DNA of 64,000 nt from Candidatus Poribacteria bacterium (lineage in GTDB: Bacteria; Poribacteria; WGA-4E; WGA-3G): NCBI GenBank assembly GCA_958295945.1, contig OY282386.1, positions 2,617,864-2,681,863 of the forward strand, given 5' to 3'. Positions 1 through 8,964 of the stretch are shown here, one piece after another. Each line of letters starts with the position of its first letter. The first letter of the stretch is position 1. The notes beneath the pieces were generated by a model. That model did no database searches. It was not told the DNA's origin and was given only the letters and a program-made list of their open reading frames with translations. The position numbers and the translations under genes are program-made.

Positions 1-84
1 TTAAATATGTGGGTTGTTGCCGATAATCTTCGTAAAGGTGCTGCTTTGAATGCAATCCAAATTGCAGAAGAACTTTTGTTGTAG
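1..84 (+). CDS. asd: Aspartate-semialdehyde dehydrogenase, C-terminal end (partial)
   Basis: Frame 1 is open from the window edge to a TAG at 82-84 and gives 27 residues including WVVADNLRKGAALNAIQIAE, which is the conserved C-terminal helix of aspartate-semialdehyde dehydrogenase. This enzyme makes aspartate semialdehyde for lysine, threonine and methionine synthesis. The rest of the gene lies upstream of the window. It is followed 32 bases later by mtnK, a methionine-salvage gene on the same strand, so the two may be co-transcribed. The match is short but very characteristic. Confidence 0.85.
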   Translation, partial: LNMWVVADNLRKGAALNAIQIAEELLL

Positions 85-116
85 ATAGAGACTTGTTGTG
101 GATTGTTCTTACCAAA

Positions 117-1250
117 ATGGAACTTAATAGAGAAACCATCCCTCAATACCTTCGTGAACGACAAGTTGAAATAGGTTTTTTTGATTCAGGTGCAGACCTG
201 CATTCTGAAGAGATCGGAGATGGGAATCTCAACTTTGTCTACCGAGTTTCAGATTCAACACACTCGGAAAGGTCTTTGGTGTTAAAGCAGGCACCACCTT
301 ATATTAAAATATTGGGACCTGACTACCCATTATCTTCCGAACGATTGACCTATGAGTCGCGATCACTTCAAGTCTACAACCAATTTGTAAGTGAGACAGT
401 GCCAACACTGTATTATTTTGATGGTGACTCTGCCGTAATCGCTATGGAGGATCTCAAAGACTACAATCTGCTGCGAGATGAACTAATTGCTGGAAATGTC
501 AATCAGACAATCCCTGTATTAATCGGAAGTTTTATGGGAATTGTGCATAGCCAGACCTACACCGATAACCTTGATAAAACTCTTGCTAATAAGTACCAGA
601 AAAACTTTGCAAACACCGTGATGCAGACTATAACTGCCGATTATGTTTTCACTTTTCCTTTTACTAATCACGAAACAAATTACCACACGGAGGGTTTAGA
701 AGCAGCGGTTAACCGATTGAAAACTGACCAACAATTCTTAAAACAGGCAGATGAATTAAAGAGCGTTTTTCTTAGAGTACAGCGTGGGTTGACACACGGA
801 GACCTTCACACTGGTAGTATTATGGTAAAAGGTAATTCTGCCAAAGTTATTGACTCTGAATTTGCTTTTTACGGTCCTGTCGGATTTGACGTTGGTTTGT
901 TCTGGGCAAATTATCTCTTATCTTATTATTCTCATTTAGATAATACTAAAGTTCAGTCAGAAATAATTACTGCAATAATTCAGACATGGAAAACATATAC
1001 TGAACATTTTAAGATGGATTTGTCGCTAAAGCATCGCACCTTGCAAATGATTTTCAGCGAATCTGTAGGATTTGCTGGATTGGAAATGTTGAGACGAATC
1101 ATAGGTGCAGCACATGTCAAAGACATTGAGAATATAGAGGATATACATCGAAAATTGTGTGTGGAAACCGCTATACTGGAATTGGGTAAGACAATCGTGA
1201 AAGAGCGACATAAAATCGCTTCTGTTGATGAAATGATAGAATTATTGTAA
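117..1250 (+). CDS. mtnK: S-methyl-5-thioribose kinase
   Basis: A 377-residue protein that should phosphorylate methylthioribose in the methionine salvage pathway. The N-terminal lobe has the family nucleotide loop GDGNLNFVYRV and the lysine-containing strand LVLKQAPPYIK. The catalytic loop is HGDLHTGSI, the MtnK version of the kinase loop, followed by the metal-binding D-x-E in VIDSEF. Length fits the family (about 390-400). A TTG at 93 would give eight more residues, but the ATG at 117 (MELNRETIP) starts nearer the conserved region; neither has a clear Shine-Dalgarno. No mtnA or other salvage gene is visible downstream, where dnaJ follows after 55 bases. Confidence 0.88.
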   Translation: MELNRETIPQYLRERQVEIGFFDSGADLHSEEIGDGNLNFVYRVSDSTHSERSLVLKQAPPYIKILGPDYPLSSERLTYESRSLQVYNQFVSETVPTLYYFDGDSAVIAMEDLKDYNLLRDELIAGNVNQTIPVLIGSFMGIVHSQTYTDNLDKTLANKYQKNFANTVMQTITADYVFTFPFTNHETNYHTEGLEAAVNRLKTDQQFLKQADELKSVFLRVQRGLTHGDLHTGSIMVKGNSAKVIDSEFAFYGPVGFDVGLFWANYLLSYYSHLDNTKVQSEIITAIIQTWKTYTEHFKMDLSLKHRTLQMIFSESVGFAGLEMLRRIIGAAHVKDIENIEDIHRKLCVETAILELGKTIVKERHKIASVDEMIELL

Positions 1251-1305
1251 ATTTGTATTCTGCGATAAATGAAAATAAACTACTAAATAAATAGCAACAA
1301 AACCT

Positions 1306-2169
1306 ATGAACGACTACTACGAAATTCTTGGCGTTAATCGAGACGCTACTTCAGAAGAAATCAAAAAAGCATATCACAAATTGGCAGTCAAATACCATCC
1401 TGATAAGAACCCCGGGGACAAAGCTGCTGAAGAGAGATTTAAAGAGGCATCTAATGCTTATTCCGTGTTATCTGACCCAGAAAAGCGACGTACCTATGAT
1501 ACCCGCGGTCATGCTGGCGTGCACGGCATGGGATTTGAAGGATTCACCAATGTCAATGACATCTTTTCTCACATAAACTTAAACGATATTCTTGGTCGCG
1601 CGGGTTACGGTGGATTTGGTGATGCATACGGGGATGTATTTGGACCGCAACGGAGAACTACTCGGACATACCGCGGACGTGACCATCGCATAAACCTAAC
1701 TATTTCTTTTGAGGAATCTGTACTTGGAACAAAGAAAGAGGTTACCATACAAGGAAGAAACATTACTATTAAAATTCCACCTGGTATTAAAGACGGTCAA
1801 ACACTACGGGTGCGGGGACAAGGAGAATCCATCGGTGCAGGCACATCAGGTGACCTGATGGTCAAAATATCCGTTCAACCTCATCCAACCATATCACGAG
1901 ATGGACTTGATTTGGTAACAGAGGTAAAAGTGCCTATGACAACCGCAGCTTTAGGTGGCACAGTCCGAGTGCAAACGCTATCAGGAAATGTAGATCTCAA
2001 AATACCTTCAGGAGCACAACCAGGACAACAGTTGCGTATTTGTGGACAAGGAATAGTTGACCCAACCGGACGCAACGGGGACTTGCGTGTTCGACTTGTT
2101 GTGGAAGTTCCCAAAGCCTTGACACGAAAGCAGAAGGATTTACTAAAGCAACTTGCAAAGACGTTATGA
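1306..2169 (+). CDS. DnaJ-family co-chaperone without zinc finger (CbpA-like)
   Basis: A 287-residue J-protein. The J domain covers residues 1-70 and contains the HPD triplet at 31-33 that stimulates DnaK ATPase activity. A Gly/Phe-rich linker follows (residues 75-110), then two beta-sandwich substrate-binding domains (about 125-280). There is no CxxCxGxG zinc-finger region, so this is the CbpA/DnaJ2 type rather than full DnaJ. The stop overlaps the start of the next gene (ATGA at 2166-2169), which implies translational coupling to the Rpn-family nuclease. DnaK and GrpE are not in the window. Confidence 0.85.
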   Translation: MNDYYEILGVNRDATSEEIKKAYHKLAVKYHPDKNPGDKAAEERFKEASNAYSVLSDPEKRRTYDTRGHAGVHGMGFEGFTNVNDIFSHINLNDILGRAGYGGFGDAYGDVFGPQRRTTRTYRGRDHRINLTISFEESVLGTKKEVTIQGRNITIKIPPGIKDGQTLRVRGQGESIGAGTSGDLMVKISVQPHPTISRDGLDLVTEVKVPMTTAALGGTVRVQTLSGNVDLKIPSGAQPGQQLRICGQGIVDPTGRNGDLRVRLVVEVPKALTRKQKDLLKQLAKTL

Positions 2170-3077
2170 CAAAAGAACATAAGGAAATTGATGATACACC
2201 ACAGTTGAGTGGACAATTTGATATTGTTTCTAAACAAATTATTCATAATAATCCAGATGAATGTATCCAATTTTACCTTGGAACACCGGACGCTCAGGCT
2301 ATTAAAGTATTAGAAACCGAGCAACCGGTCGTCAAATGGTATCGTGCGGATAGTTTTATTCATGCAAACGTTCATGGTGAGGAAGCCATCGTACATTTGG
2401 AGTTTCAGACGTACGATAGCAAAGTGATAACGATGCCATACCGTGTCGCGGGCTATGTAGGTTTAGGGGTACGGATGTATCAATTACCTATCTATTCACA
2501 CGTGATTTACCTGCATCCAAATGCTGGACTGAACGACCCAGGGGAATACGTCCAGAATATGTCGGGTTATGAAATTACCATTAAATATAAGGTCATCAGA
2601 CTTTGTGAGTTGGAAGGACAAGGTATTTTAGATGCAAGACTGAAAGGACTCATTCCATTTGCACCATTGATGAAACCACCAGCGGAAATGGAACCTGAGC
2701 AATGGCTGCGGGAATGTGTCAGGGTTGCTGATACAATCCCGATGGATGAACCTGATAAGCCTAATTTTCTTTCAAACATTGCAATTCTGGGTGGTCTAAT
2801 ATTGGACTATGAAACTATCCGCAAAATAATATCGGAGGAAACTATGTACGCATCATCAGTCATTCAGCACTGGACAGAACAAGGTGAGAGAAAAGGGGTT
2901 CTTGAATTACTTTTAAATATATTAGAATTCCATTTTCCACCCGATGAAGTGCAAACGCTAAAACCTATTCTTGAGAACATTGAAGAACTGCAGCAACTCA
3001 AGCAGCTACACCAGCAGGCACTTGAAGTTCCAAACCTTGATGAATTTAAAAGTATCTTGTCATCAAACGGGAATTGA
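2166..3077 (+). CDS. Rpn-family PD-(D/E)XK nuclease / putative transposase-like protein
   Basis: A 303-residue protein resembling the Rpn (recombination-promoting nuclease, PDDEXK) family. Family-type motifs are the acidic residue in RADSF (Asp62) and the core strand HLEFQT, with Glu79-x-Gln81 in the place of the usual E-x-K. Both are followed by the typical [10 protein letters not shown] helix and the strand YSHVIYLHP. The C-terminal third is helical and variable. An in-frame ATG at 2844 has its own strong ribosome-binding site (see separate entry). In E. coli the large Rpn proteins are toxic DNases restrained by a protein made from such an internal start. Start overlaps the dnaJ stop by four bases. 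Family assignment is by motif only; activity is inferred. Confidence 0.7.
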   Translation: MTKEHKEIDDTPQLSGQFDIVSKQIIHNNPDECIQFYLGTPDAQAIKVLETEQPVVKWYRADSFIHANVHGEEAIVHLEFQTYDSKVITMPYRVAGYVGLGVRMYQLPIYSHVIYLHPNAGLNDPGEYVQNMSGYEITIKYKVIRLCELEGQGILDARLKGLIPFAPLMKPPAEMEPEQWLRECVRVADTIPMDEPDKPNFLSNIAILGGLILDYETIRKIISEETMYASSVIQHWTEQGERKGVLELLLNILEFHFPPDEVQTLKPILENIEELQQLKQLHQQALEVPNLDEFKSILSSNGN

Positions 3078-3329
3078 ACCGTCTTACTTGAACTATGTAC
3101 GAATCATCAGTCATTCAACACTTTATAGAGCAAGGTATTCAACAAGGTAAGAGAAAAGGGGTTCTTGAATCACTCATAAGTATATTAGAATTCCGTTTTT
3201 CGCCCGATGAAGTGCAAACGCTAAAACCTATTCTTGAGAACATTGAAGAACTGCAGCAACTCAAGCAGCTACACCAGCAGGCACTTCAGGTATCATGCCT
3301 TGATGAATTTAAACACATCTTGTCATCAA
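2840..3329 (+). repeat. Tandem direct repeat of the Rpn 3' region
   Basis: Copy 1 is 2840-3066 and copy 2 is 3091-3329. A block of about 84 bases in the middle (from CCCGATGAAGTGCAAACGC to CAGCAGGCACTT) is identical, while both flanks have diverged by substitutions and one 12-base insertion in copy 2. The left border lies at the AACTATG of the internal start. This is a partial gene duplication rather than a mobile element, as no inverted ends are seen. Confidence 0.85.
2844..3077 (+). CDS. Internal in-frame small protein of the Rpn gene (RpnS-like)
   Basis: An ATG at 2844 lies in frame inside the Rpn-family gene and would give the last 77 residues (starts [13 protein letters not shown]). It is preceded by GGAGG at 2834-2838 with a five-base spacer, one of the best ribosome-binding sites in the window. 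This matches the known arrangement in which Rpn genes also make a short C-terminal protein that binds and inhibits the full-length nuclease. The same module is duplicated as a separate frame at 3095. That it is expressed separately is inferred from the ribosome site and the analogy. Confidence 0.55.
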   Translation: MYASSVIQHWTEQGERKGVLELLLNILEFHFPPDEVQTLKPILENIEELQQLKQLHQQALEVPNLDEFKSILSSNGN

Positions 3330-3346
3330 TTAGGAACAATATATAA
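3095..3346 (+). CDS. Free-standing duplicate of the Rpn C-terminal module
   Basis: An 83-residue protein that is a copy of the last 77 residues of the preceding Rpn-family gene, with a four-residue insertion (IQQG region) and scattered changes. It begins exactly at the codon equivalent to the internal start of that gene. It contains the same Leu/Gln-rich helix ([16 protein letters not shown]). The repeat breaks just before the ATG, so the upstream GGAGG was not copied and no clear Shine-Dalgarno is seen; translation may depend on re-initiation after the stop at 3077. It could be an extra inhibitor subunit, or a decaying duplication. The frame has stayed open despite third-base and coding changes. 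Confidence 0.5.
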   Translation: MYESSVIQHFIEQGIQQGKRKGVLESLISILEFRFSPDEVQTLKPILENIEELQQLKQLHQQALQVSCLDEFKHILSSIRNNI

Positions 3347-3361
3347 AGAGAAGGAGAATTA

Positions 3362-4549
3362 ATGATTTCACTATCACAACGGAGTCAAAACGTAACACCA
3401 TCGTCCACCTTAGCCATCACAGCGAAAATCAACGCGATGATTGCTGACGGCGTAGATGTCGTCAAATTCGGAGCAGGTGAACCCGATTTTGATACACCCG
3501 ACTATATCAAAGCTGCTGCAATAGAAGCACTGGATGCGGGTTTTACCAAATACACACCTGTCCCCGGCATTCCAGAACTACGGGAAGCAATCGTTGAGAA
3601 ATTTCAGAACGACAACGGATTGAGTTATACAACATCCCAAGTCATAGTTTCATGCGGTGCAAAGCACACACTCTATAATATCATGCAAGCGATATGCGAC
3701 CCAGAAGACGAGGTAATCTTTGCTGCACCGTATTGGGTGAGTTATCCACAGCAGATCAAATTGGCAGGTGCAGTACCAAACGTCATTGAAACAACTGCCG
3801 AACAGAACTTCTGTATGCAACCCGATCAGATCGAAGCGGCAATAACACCGAAAACAAAAGCAATTCTGCTCAACAGTCCGAGCAATCCTACCGGCACAAC
3901 CTACGATATTGAAACACTCAAGCAGATAGCCGCACTCGCTGTTGAAAATCAGGTCTACCTTATCTCTGATGAAATCTATGAAGCACTGCTATACGACGGA
4001 GCGACCCATCAGAGTCCCGCTTCATTTAACGAGGAAACGAAAGCAATTACCTTTGTTGTGAACGGTGTGTCAAAAGCCTACTCCATGACAGGATGGCGTA
4101 TCGGGTATACTGCAGGCCCCGAAGATGCGATTTCAGCGATGTCACGCATCCAATCTCATAGCACTTCAAATCCGACCTCAATCGCACAGAAAGGTGCAGT
4201 TGCCGCACTAAAAGAACCGCAGGCTGCCGTTGAGAAAATGCGAAAAGCATTTGAAGAACGCCGCGATGTCATCTGTCAACGTTTTGATGACATTGATGGT
4301 GTGAGTTATGTCAAACCACAAGGTGCATTCTACATCTTTCCCGACTTTTCTGCACACTACGGCAGAACACTTGAGGGCAAAAAGATTGAGGGTTCAATGG
4401 ACATAACTGATTATCTACTTGGCTCTGCTGGTGTCGGTGTTGTACCTGGTAATGGCTTTGGGGCAGATAGCAATTTACGTCTTTCCTTCGCTACCTCTTT
4501 GACAGAGATACATCGTGGGTTGGATCGTATTAAAAAGGCGTTGGCATAG
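3362..4549 (+). CDS. Class I aminotransferase, aspartate aminotransferase type
   Basis: A 395-residue PLP enzyme of fold type I, subgroup Ib, expected to act on aspartate or a close substrate such as prephenate. The substrate-binding FGAGEPDFDTP is at residues 36-46 and NSPSNPTGTTY at 171-181. SDEIYE follows near 202-207. The PLP lysine is Lys238 in GVSKAYSMTGWRIGY. AAGGAG lies about six bases upstream of the ATG, supporting the start. It follows the Rpn repeat region by 15 bases on the same strand and has no obvious functional link to it. The exact substrate cannot be read from sequence. Confidence 0.85.
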   Translation: MISLSQRSQNVTPSSTLAITAKINAMIADGVDVVKFGAGEPDFDTPDYIKAAAIEALDAGFTKYTPVPGIPELREAIVEKFQNDNGLSYTTSQVIVSCGAKHTLYNIMQAICDPEDEVIFAAPYWVSYPQQIKLAGAVPNVIETTAEQNFCMQPDQIEAAITPKTKAILLNSPSNPTGTTYDIETLKQIAALAVENQVYLISDEIYEALLYDGATHQSPASFNEETKAITFVVNGVSKAYSMTGWRIGYTAGPEDAISAMSRIQSHSTSNPTSIAQKGAVAALKEPQAAVEKMRKAFEERRDVICQRFDDIDGVSYVKPQGAFYIFPDFSAHYGRTLEGKKIEGSMDITDYLLGSAGVGVVPGNGFGADSNLRLSFATSLTEIHRGLDRIKKALA

Positions 4550-4607
4550 AAGCAATTCCATGAAAATGGTATGGTATTATAATGTGTTCTATAAATCAAG
4601 GTGAAAT

Positions 4608-5096
4608 ATGGTATTGAATGCGTGGAAAATGCTATACGTTATATTCTTCATTCTCTTAATCTTTTCCATCACTGTTCCGACTCTGGCACAGCAAGAACAA
4701 CAGTCGGATTCCGTGCTATCGCAATCCCAATTTATGCAGATTATTGATCGAATAGATAAATCTGAAGATAATATGCGCAACCATATTGACAAGAAATTTG
4801 GAGAACTTGACAAGAAAATTGATGACCTTGAGACAAAATTCCACGAACTTGATAAGAAGGTTGCGGTTTTAAGATCGGATGTTGATAAATTATTTACGAC
4901 TATAATTGCGATAGCGGTAGCAGTTGGAGCACATCTTTTAATCTTCATTGGTTCACACATTTACACATATTGGCGTAACAAGACTAATGTATTATCCAAC
5001 GTTGTCTCAAATAATCAATTAGAGCAAGATGTTATTTTAAGGCAAGCCTATTATAAAGATAAAACACAAATGGATCCTCATCGTCTAAAGGAATAA
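4608..5096 (+). CDS. Small coiled-coil membrane protein, function unknown
   Basis: A 162-residue protein. An N-terminal hydrophobic segment (residues 9-27, ending TLAQQ) looks like a signal peptide. It is followed by a Lys/Asp-rich heptad region (about 45-103, with DKKFGELDKKIDDLE) predicted to form a coiled coil, then a second hydrophobic segment (about 105-125) and a polar tail. This resembles the general layout of Bdr/DUF1640-like coiled-coil-TM proteins. A shorter protein of the same style is encoded at 39425-39715. A GGTGA precedes the ATG. The TPR gene starts four bases after its stop, so the two probably form an operon. Confidence 0.6.
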   Translation: MVLNAWKMLYVIFFILLIFSITVPTLAQQEQQSDSVLSQSQFMQIIDRIDKSEDNMRNHIDKKFGELDKKIDDLETKFHELDKKVAVLRSDVDKLFTTIIAIAVAVGAHLLIFIGSHIYTYWRNKTNVLSNVVSNNQLEQDVILRQAYYKDKTQMDPHRLKE

Positions 5097-5100
5097 TCGG

Positions 5101-5997
5101 ATGACAAAAGATAATTCTCCCAAAAACGTTGCTAAGTCTGTCAAGAGGTACATTGATAGCGGTAGGAAGTTATTTTATCAGGAAAATTATTGCAATGCAA
5201 TCTCAAATTTTGACGAGGCGATTCTTCTAAAGGTTGATTCAGCAGAGGCTTACTGTTATCGAGGGGCGGCAAAAGTTAAAGAACTTATGTATGGAGAAGC
5301 TATCTCTGACTTAGATAAAGCTATCAGTTTAGATCCAGATTCTGCAATTGCTTACAATTACAGAGGTGTCTCGAAAATTGGTTTAGAACAATATACTGAT
5401 GCTATTTCTGATTTTAATGAGGCAATCAGAAAAGATCCAGACTTAGCAAGAGCATACAACAACAGAGGTTTGGCGAAACGAAAAATTGGACAACATTTTG
5501 AAGCACTAGCTGATATTGAAACAGCCATCCGCTTAGACCCTAAAGCACCAATCCCCTACAACAGTCGGGGCACAGTGAAAGGTGAACTTGGTCACCCTGA
5601 AGCCGCTATCCTTGACTTTGATGAAGTCATTCGTTTAGACCCAAACTTCGCAGATGCTTACTACAATCGTGCCGTAGCGAAACGCATAATTGGACTATAT
5701 TTTGAAGCTATATCCGACCTGGAGACAACCATCCATTTAGAACCAGATTATCCCGATGCATATATTAATAGAGGAGTTGCTAAAGTATGTCTCGGGTACC
5801 CTGAAGCTGCAATTCAGGACTATGACAAAGCCATAAGTCTGAATCCTAGCAATATTGAAGCATACGCGAACCGTGGACTTGCTAAACGTGAAATAGGACG
5901 TAAGGCAGAGTCAGATAAAGATTTTAAGAAGGCATTGAGCTTAGCACAGGTGACGGGAGACATGGAACTTATAGCAAGAATTAAAAAGCAGATGTAA
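5101..5997 (+). CDS. Tetratricopeptide repeat protein
   Basis: A 298-residue protein made almost entirely of about eight 34-residue TPR units, from residue 15 to 285. Each has the A-Y/x-N-R-G start and D-x-A-I-x-L-D-P end, for example AYNYRGVSKIG and DFNEAIRKDPD. No signal peptide or catalytic domain is visible, so it is likely a cytoplasmic scaffold or interaction partner. It follows the coiled-coil membrane protein by four bases, hinting at a shared complex. Repeats 4 to 8 are more alike than the first two. Confidence 0.85.
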   Translation: MTKDNSPKNVAKSVKRYIDSGRKLFYQENYCNAISNFDEAILLKVDSAEAYCYRGAAKVKELMYGEAISDLDKAISLDPDSAIAYNYRGVSKIGLEQYTDAISDFNEAIRKDPDLARAYNNRGLAKRKIGQHFEALADIETAIRLDPKAPIPYNSRGTVKGELGHPEAAILDFDEVIRLDPNFADAYYNRAVAKRIIGLYFEAISDLETTIHLEPDYPDAYINRGVAKVCLGYPEAAIQDYDKAISLNPSNIEAYANRGLAKREIGRKAESDKDFKKALSLAQVTGDMELIARIKKQM

Positions 5998-6032
5998 CCA
6001 TAAACAATAATTGAATAAATGGAGATATTATC

Positions 6033-7742
6033 GTGACACAACCTAATCTTGTTTTCGTTATTACCGACGACCAAGGCTACGGTGATTTAGGATGCACCGG
6101 CAACTCAGTCATTAACACCCCGAATTTAGACGCACTTGCTGGAGAGAGCGTTCAACTGCGCAACCTACATGTCGGACCTACCTGTTCACCGACCCGCGCA
6201 GGAATCATGACCGGTAGATACTGCAACTCAACAGGGGTATGGCATACCATCGGAGGCAGGTCACTCCTCCGCAGTGATGAAGTCACGATGGCAGATATCT
6301 TCAGACGCAACGGCTATAAAACCGGTATGTTCGGGAAATGGCATCTCGGGGATAACTATCCTTTCCGTCCCCACGACCGAGGATTTGAAGAGGCACTCTA
6401 TCACGGTGGTGGTGGAATCAGTCAAACGCCAGACTATTGGGGAAACGACTACTTTGACGACACTTATTTCAGCAACGGTTCTGAACAACCCTTTGAAGGT
6501 TACTGCACAGATGTCTGGTTTCAAGAGGGAATGAAGTTTATTGAACGCAATAAGGAACGTCCATTCTTCTGTTATATTCCGACCAATGCACCGCACGGTC
6601 CCTTTCGCGTTCCCGATGCATATAGTGAAGTTTACCGAAGGAAAGGTGAACCAGAATCACGTGCCTGTTTTTATGGAATGATTACCAACATAGACGACAA
6701 TATGGCGCGACTCCGACACCATCTCAAAGTTCTCGGACTTGAAGAAAATACGATCCTGATCTTTATGACAGATAACGGTTCCGCTAATGGTTGCGACTTG
6801 GATGGACAGCAGTATGTTAAGTCTGGATATAACGCTGGCATGCGTGGCAAAAAAGGGTCGCCTTATGAGGGTGGACATCGTGTGCCGCTCTTTATGCATT
6901 GGCCAAACGGTGGTTTCTCGCAAAAGAAAGAAGTAGATCAGCTTACAGCGAACATTGATCTACTACCAACACTTATTGACCTATGCGATTTAGAAGTGTC
7001 TGACAACTCCCGTTTTCATGGGAAAAGCATCACACCATTATTTCAGGATAAGTTGGAAGAATGGGAAGATCGCGTGGTAGTAACAGATTCGCAGCGGATT
7101 GAAAATCCAGTTAAGTGGAGGCAAAGTGCTACTATGTCCCAAAGATGGAGACTTATCAACGGCACAGAACTCTACGACATTCAAGCAGACCCAGAACAAA
7201 GAGAGGACATTGCTGCGCAGCACACCGATGTGGTTGCGGAACTTCGCGAACACTATGAAGCATGGTGGACATTGGTATCAGAAAGATTTGATGAGGATTG
7301 TCCAATTGTCGTTGGCACGCAAAATGAGCAACTTGCCTGTATTACGACACACGATTGGCACGGCAGTGCCAATGCTTGGAATCAAGGATCTATTCGAAAC
7401 GGAATGGAATGCAACGGATATTGGGCAATTGAGATCCCTGAAGATGGAGAGTATAGCTTTGAGTTGCGACGTTGGCCTCGTGAGGAAAATAAGGCAATCA
7501 CCGAAGGAATCCCCGGTGAGAAAATTGACCTCTACAACGGAGGACGTGCATTAGATTTGAAAACAGCACAAATCCGTATTGGTGATCAATCAGCAACTCA
7601 GCCTATTGCCCCTGATGCAATAGGTGTTACCTTTACATTTGACCTCAAAGCGGGACAGACCCGTATGCACACAGAGTTCTCTGATGAAACAGGTGAATTA
7701 TCGCTTGGTGCGTATTATGTGTATGTGAAACGGGTGATTTAA
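6033..7742 (+). CDS. Sulfatase (formylglycine-dependent)
   Basis: A 569-residue arylsulfatase-type hydrolase that should remove sulfate esters, probably from polysaccharides. Metal ligands are Asp12-Asp13 in VITDDQGYGDLG. The signature C-S-P-T-R at residues 51-55, followed by AGIMTGRY, carries the cysteine to be oxidised to formylglycine. TDNGS near residue 245 and GMRGKKGSPYEGGHRVP nearby complete the site. A C-terminal segment (about 430-569) may be a beta-rich accessory domain. The start is GTG at 6033, with GGAG 8 bases upstream. The protein begins directly at the catalytic core with no signal peptide. No sulfatase-modifying enzyme is in the window. Confidence 0.9.
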   Translation: MTQPNLVFVITDDQGYGDLGCTGNSVINTPNLDALAGESVQLRNLHVGPTCSPTRAGIMTGRYCNSTGVWHTIGGRSLLRSDEVTMADIFRRNGYKTGMFGKWHLGDNYPFRPHDRGFEEALYHGGGGISQTPDYWGNDYFDDTYFSNGSEQPFEGYCTDVWFQEGMKFIERNKERPFFCYIPTNAPHGPFRVPDAYSEVYRRKGEPESRACFYGMITNIDDNMARLRHHLKVLGLEENTILIFMTDNGSANGCDLDGQQYVKSGYNAGMRGKKGSPYEGGHRVPLFMHWPNGGFSQKKEVDQLTANIDLLPTLIDLCDLEVSDNSRFHGKSITPLFQDKLEEWEDRVVVTDSQRIENPVKWRQSATMSQRWRLINGTELYDIQADPEQREDIAAQHTDVVAELREHYEAWWTLVSERFDEDCPIVVGTQNEQLACITTHDWHGSANAWNQGSIRNGMECNGYWAIEIPEDGEYSFELRRWPREENKAITEGIPGEKIDLYNGGRALDLKTAQIRIGDQSATQPIAPDAIGVTFTFDLKAGQTRMHTEFSDETGELSLGAYYVYVKRVI

Positions 7743-7772
7743 GAACACAATCACAATCTATGGATTGTCTCT

Positions 7773-7844
7773 TGTTGGTGGGGTTTCCAACCACGATTTC
7801 TTGAGTCAAAACCGTGAAAATCGTGGTTAGGAATCCCTCCAACA
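7773..7844. repeat. Long imperfect inverted repeat between the sulfatase and LamG genes
   Basis: Left arm 7773-7799 and right arm 7817-7844 form an imperfect stem of about 27 pairs (AACCACGATTT pairs with AAATCGTGGTT; TGTTGG with CCAACA). A smaller hairpin follows at 7872-7898 (ATAGTTCGGT against ACCGAAACTAT). The region 7743-7946 has no gene. It lies between convergent genes, so it may act as a two-way terminator or be a dispersed repeat. Confidence 0.55.
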
Positions 7845-7946
7845 GGAAGATATTGCCTTAAATTGACACCAATAGTTCGGTCTTCCAACCGAAACTATCA
7901 AGATTTAGGCAACATCAGTACCAACAACACATTAAGAATATTTATA

Positions 7947-8705
7947 CTACTGCTGTTTCAGTTTTCCCCAAACCGTAGAAAGTTTGTCGGTAGGTTCCAC
8001 AGCATAGGCAGTATGGTAAATACCATCCTCCATTATCTTCTGGATCTCTTCTTTGGTTAAGGCATCGTTGAAAAGGCCAACATCGTCCATTATAACAGCA
8101 GAAAGAAATCCTGTTCCTCTATCAGTAGCGAGCCATGCCGTCTGGTCTTGGTCTTGGAGCTGAAACTTAGGTACATCTTGTGAAACCTTTTGTTCTCCAT
8201 CAATATAGATTTTTGCTGTGGTCCCATCGTAGACATTAGCTACATGATACCAAGTACCCGCTTTAGCAACTACGCCGCTACCAATGTTCCAGTTATTGGT
8301 CCAACTTCGAAGTACATTTCCGGGATCTTTGTATGGGACATAACGGTTATTGCTTTGATCCCAGATAGAAAAATAGTTTTGTTGTGCTGCCACATCAGTA
8401 AACTGAAGCCACAAGATAAAACTTACTTTATCCTGAATTGTACCTTTGCCGATTGGAATAGTGACAGTCCCTCCTTTGTTAATGCTTAAGGCACCGTTGA
8501 CTTTCCCGTCAACCCAATCTGAATTACTTGCAGTGCCATTTTTTTCATTTTCAGATGCATCTTCAATAGCATCACCATTACCTTCATCAAGTAGCCAAAT
8601 ACCTACGATTTTCTCAGGATCAATCTTTGCATTACTAACACTCACCAAAAGACCTAATGTCAATAAAAGGCATAGTGTTGTTATTACAGTATACTTTATG
8701 TGCAT
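7947..8705 (-). CDS. Secreted LamG-domain protein
   Basis: A 252-residue protein with a clear signal peptide (residues 1-26, hydrophobic core TTLCLLLTLGLLVSV, cleavage after SNA). It is followed by a LamG/concanavalin-A-like jelly-roll domain (about 30-215). Typical elements are WLLDEGNGD, the strand VSFILWLQF, WYHVANVYDGTTAKIYIDG and MDDVGLFNDALT. Such domains bind carbohydrate or matrix glycans. The C-terminus ends TVWGKLKQQ, similar in style to the WADLKRR tails of the two beta-helix proteins in this window. The 259 bases upstream (8706-8964) are AT-rich without a gene. Binding partner unknown. Confidence 0.8.
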   Translation of the reverse strand: MHIKYTVITTLCLLLTLGLLVSVSNAKIDPEKIVGIWLLDEGNGDAIEDASENEKNGTASNSDWVDGKVNGALSINKGGTVTIPIGKGTIQDKVSFILWLQFTDVAAQQNYFSIWDQSNNRYVPYKDPGNVLRSWTNNWNIGSGVVAKAGTWYHVANVYDGTTAKIYIDGEQKVSQDVPKFQLQDQDQTAWLATDRGTGFLSAVIMDDVGLFNDALTKEEIQKIMEDGIYHTAYAVEPTDKLSTVWGKLKQQ

Positions 8706-8964
8706 GTGTATCTCCTTGCTTGAATATTCCTATAATTATATGTTGTCTTTGTTGTTTATGCAAATTAATTGAGTGATAATAGATATTTTGAGATATAAGA
8801 TATAGCATTAGTTTTCCCAAACAAATATTATGTTTTATAGCAGGACTATTTCGTTTTCAATATTCTTGAAGTTTTTTTACTATTACGTTAATGTAATATT
8901 TTAGCATTTGTATCTGTCTTTAGTCCCGTATGAAGATTAAGAAATAAATAGGGTTAATAAGCAA

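Noticed and set aside
3078-3094. Programmed frameshift or stop read-through joining the Rpn gene to the 3095 frame
   Set aside because: The second frame repeats the end of the first rather than continuing it, and no slippery site or pseudoknot is seen. A duplication explains it better.
7743-7946. A tRNA or small RNA in the inverted repeat after the sulfatase
   Set aside because: The stem is a single long imperfect inverted repeat without cloverleaf features, and no promoter is visible.
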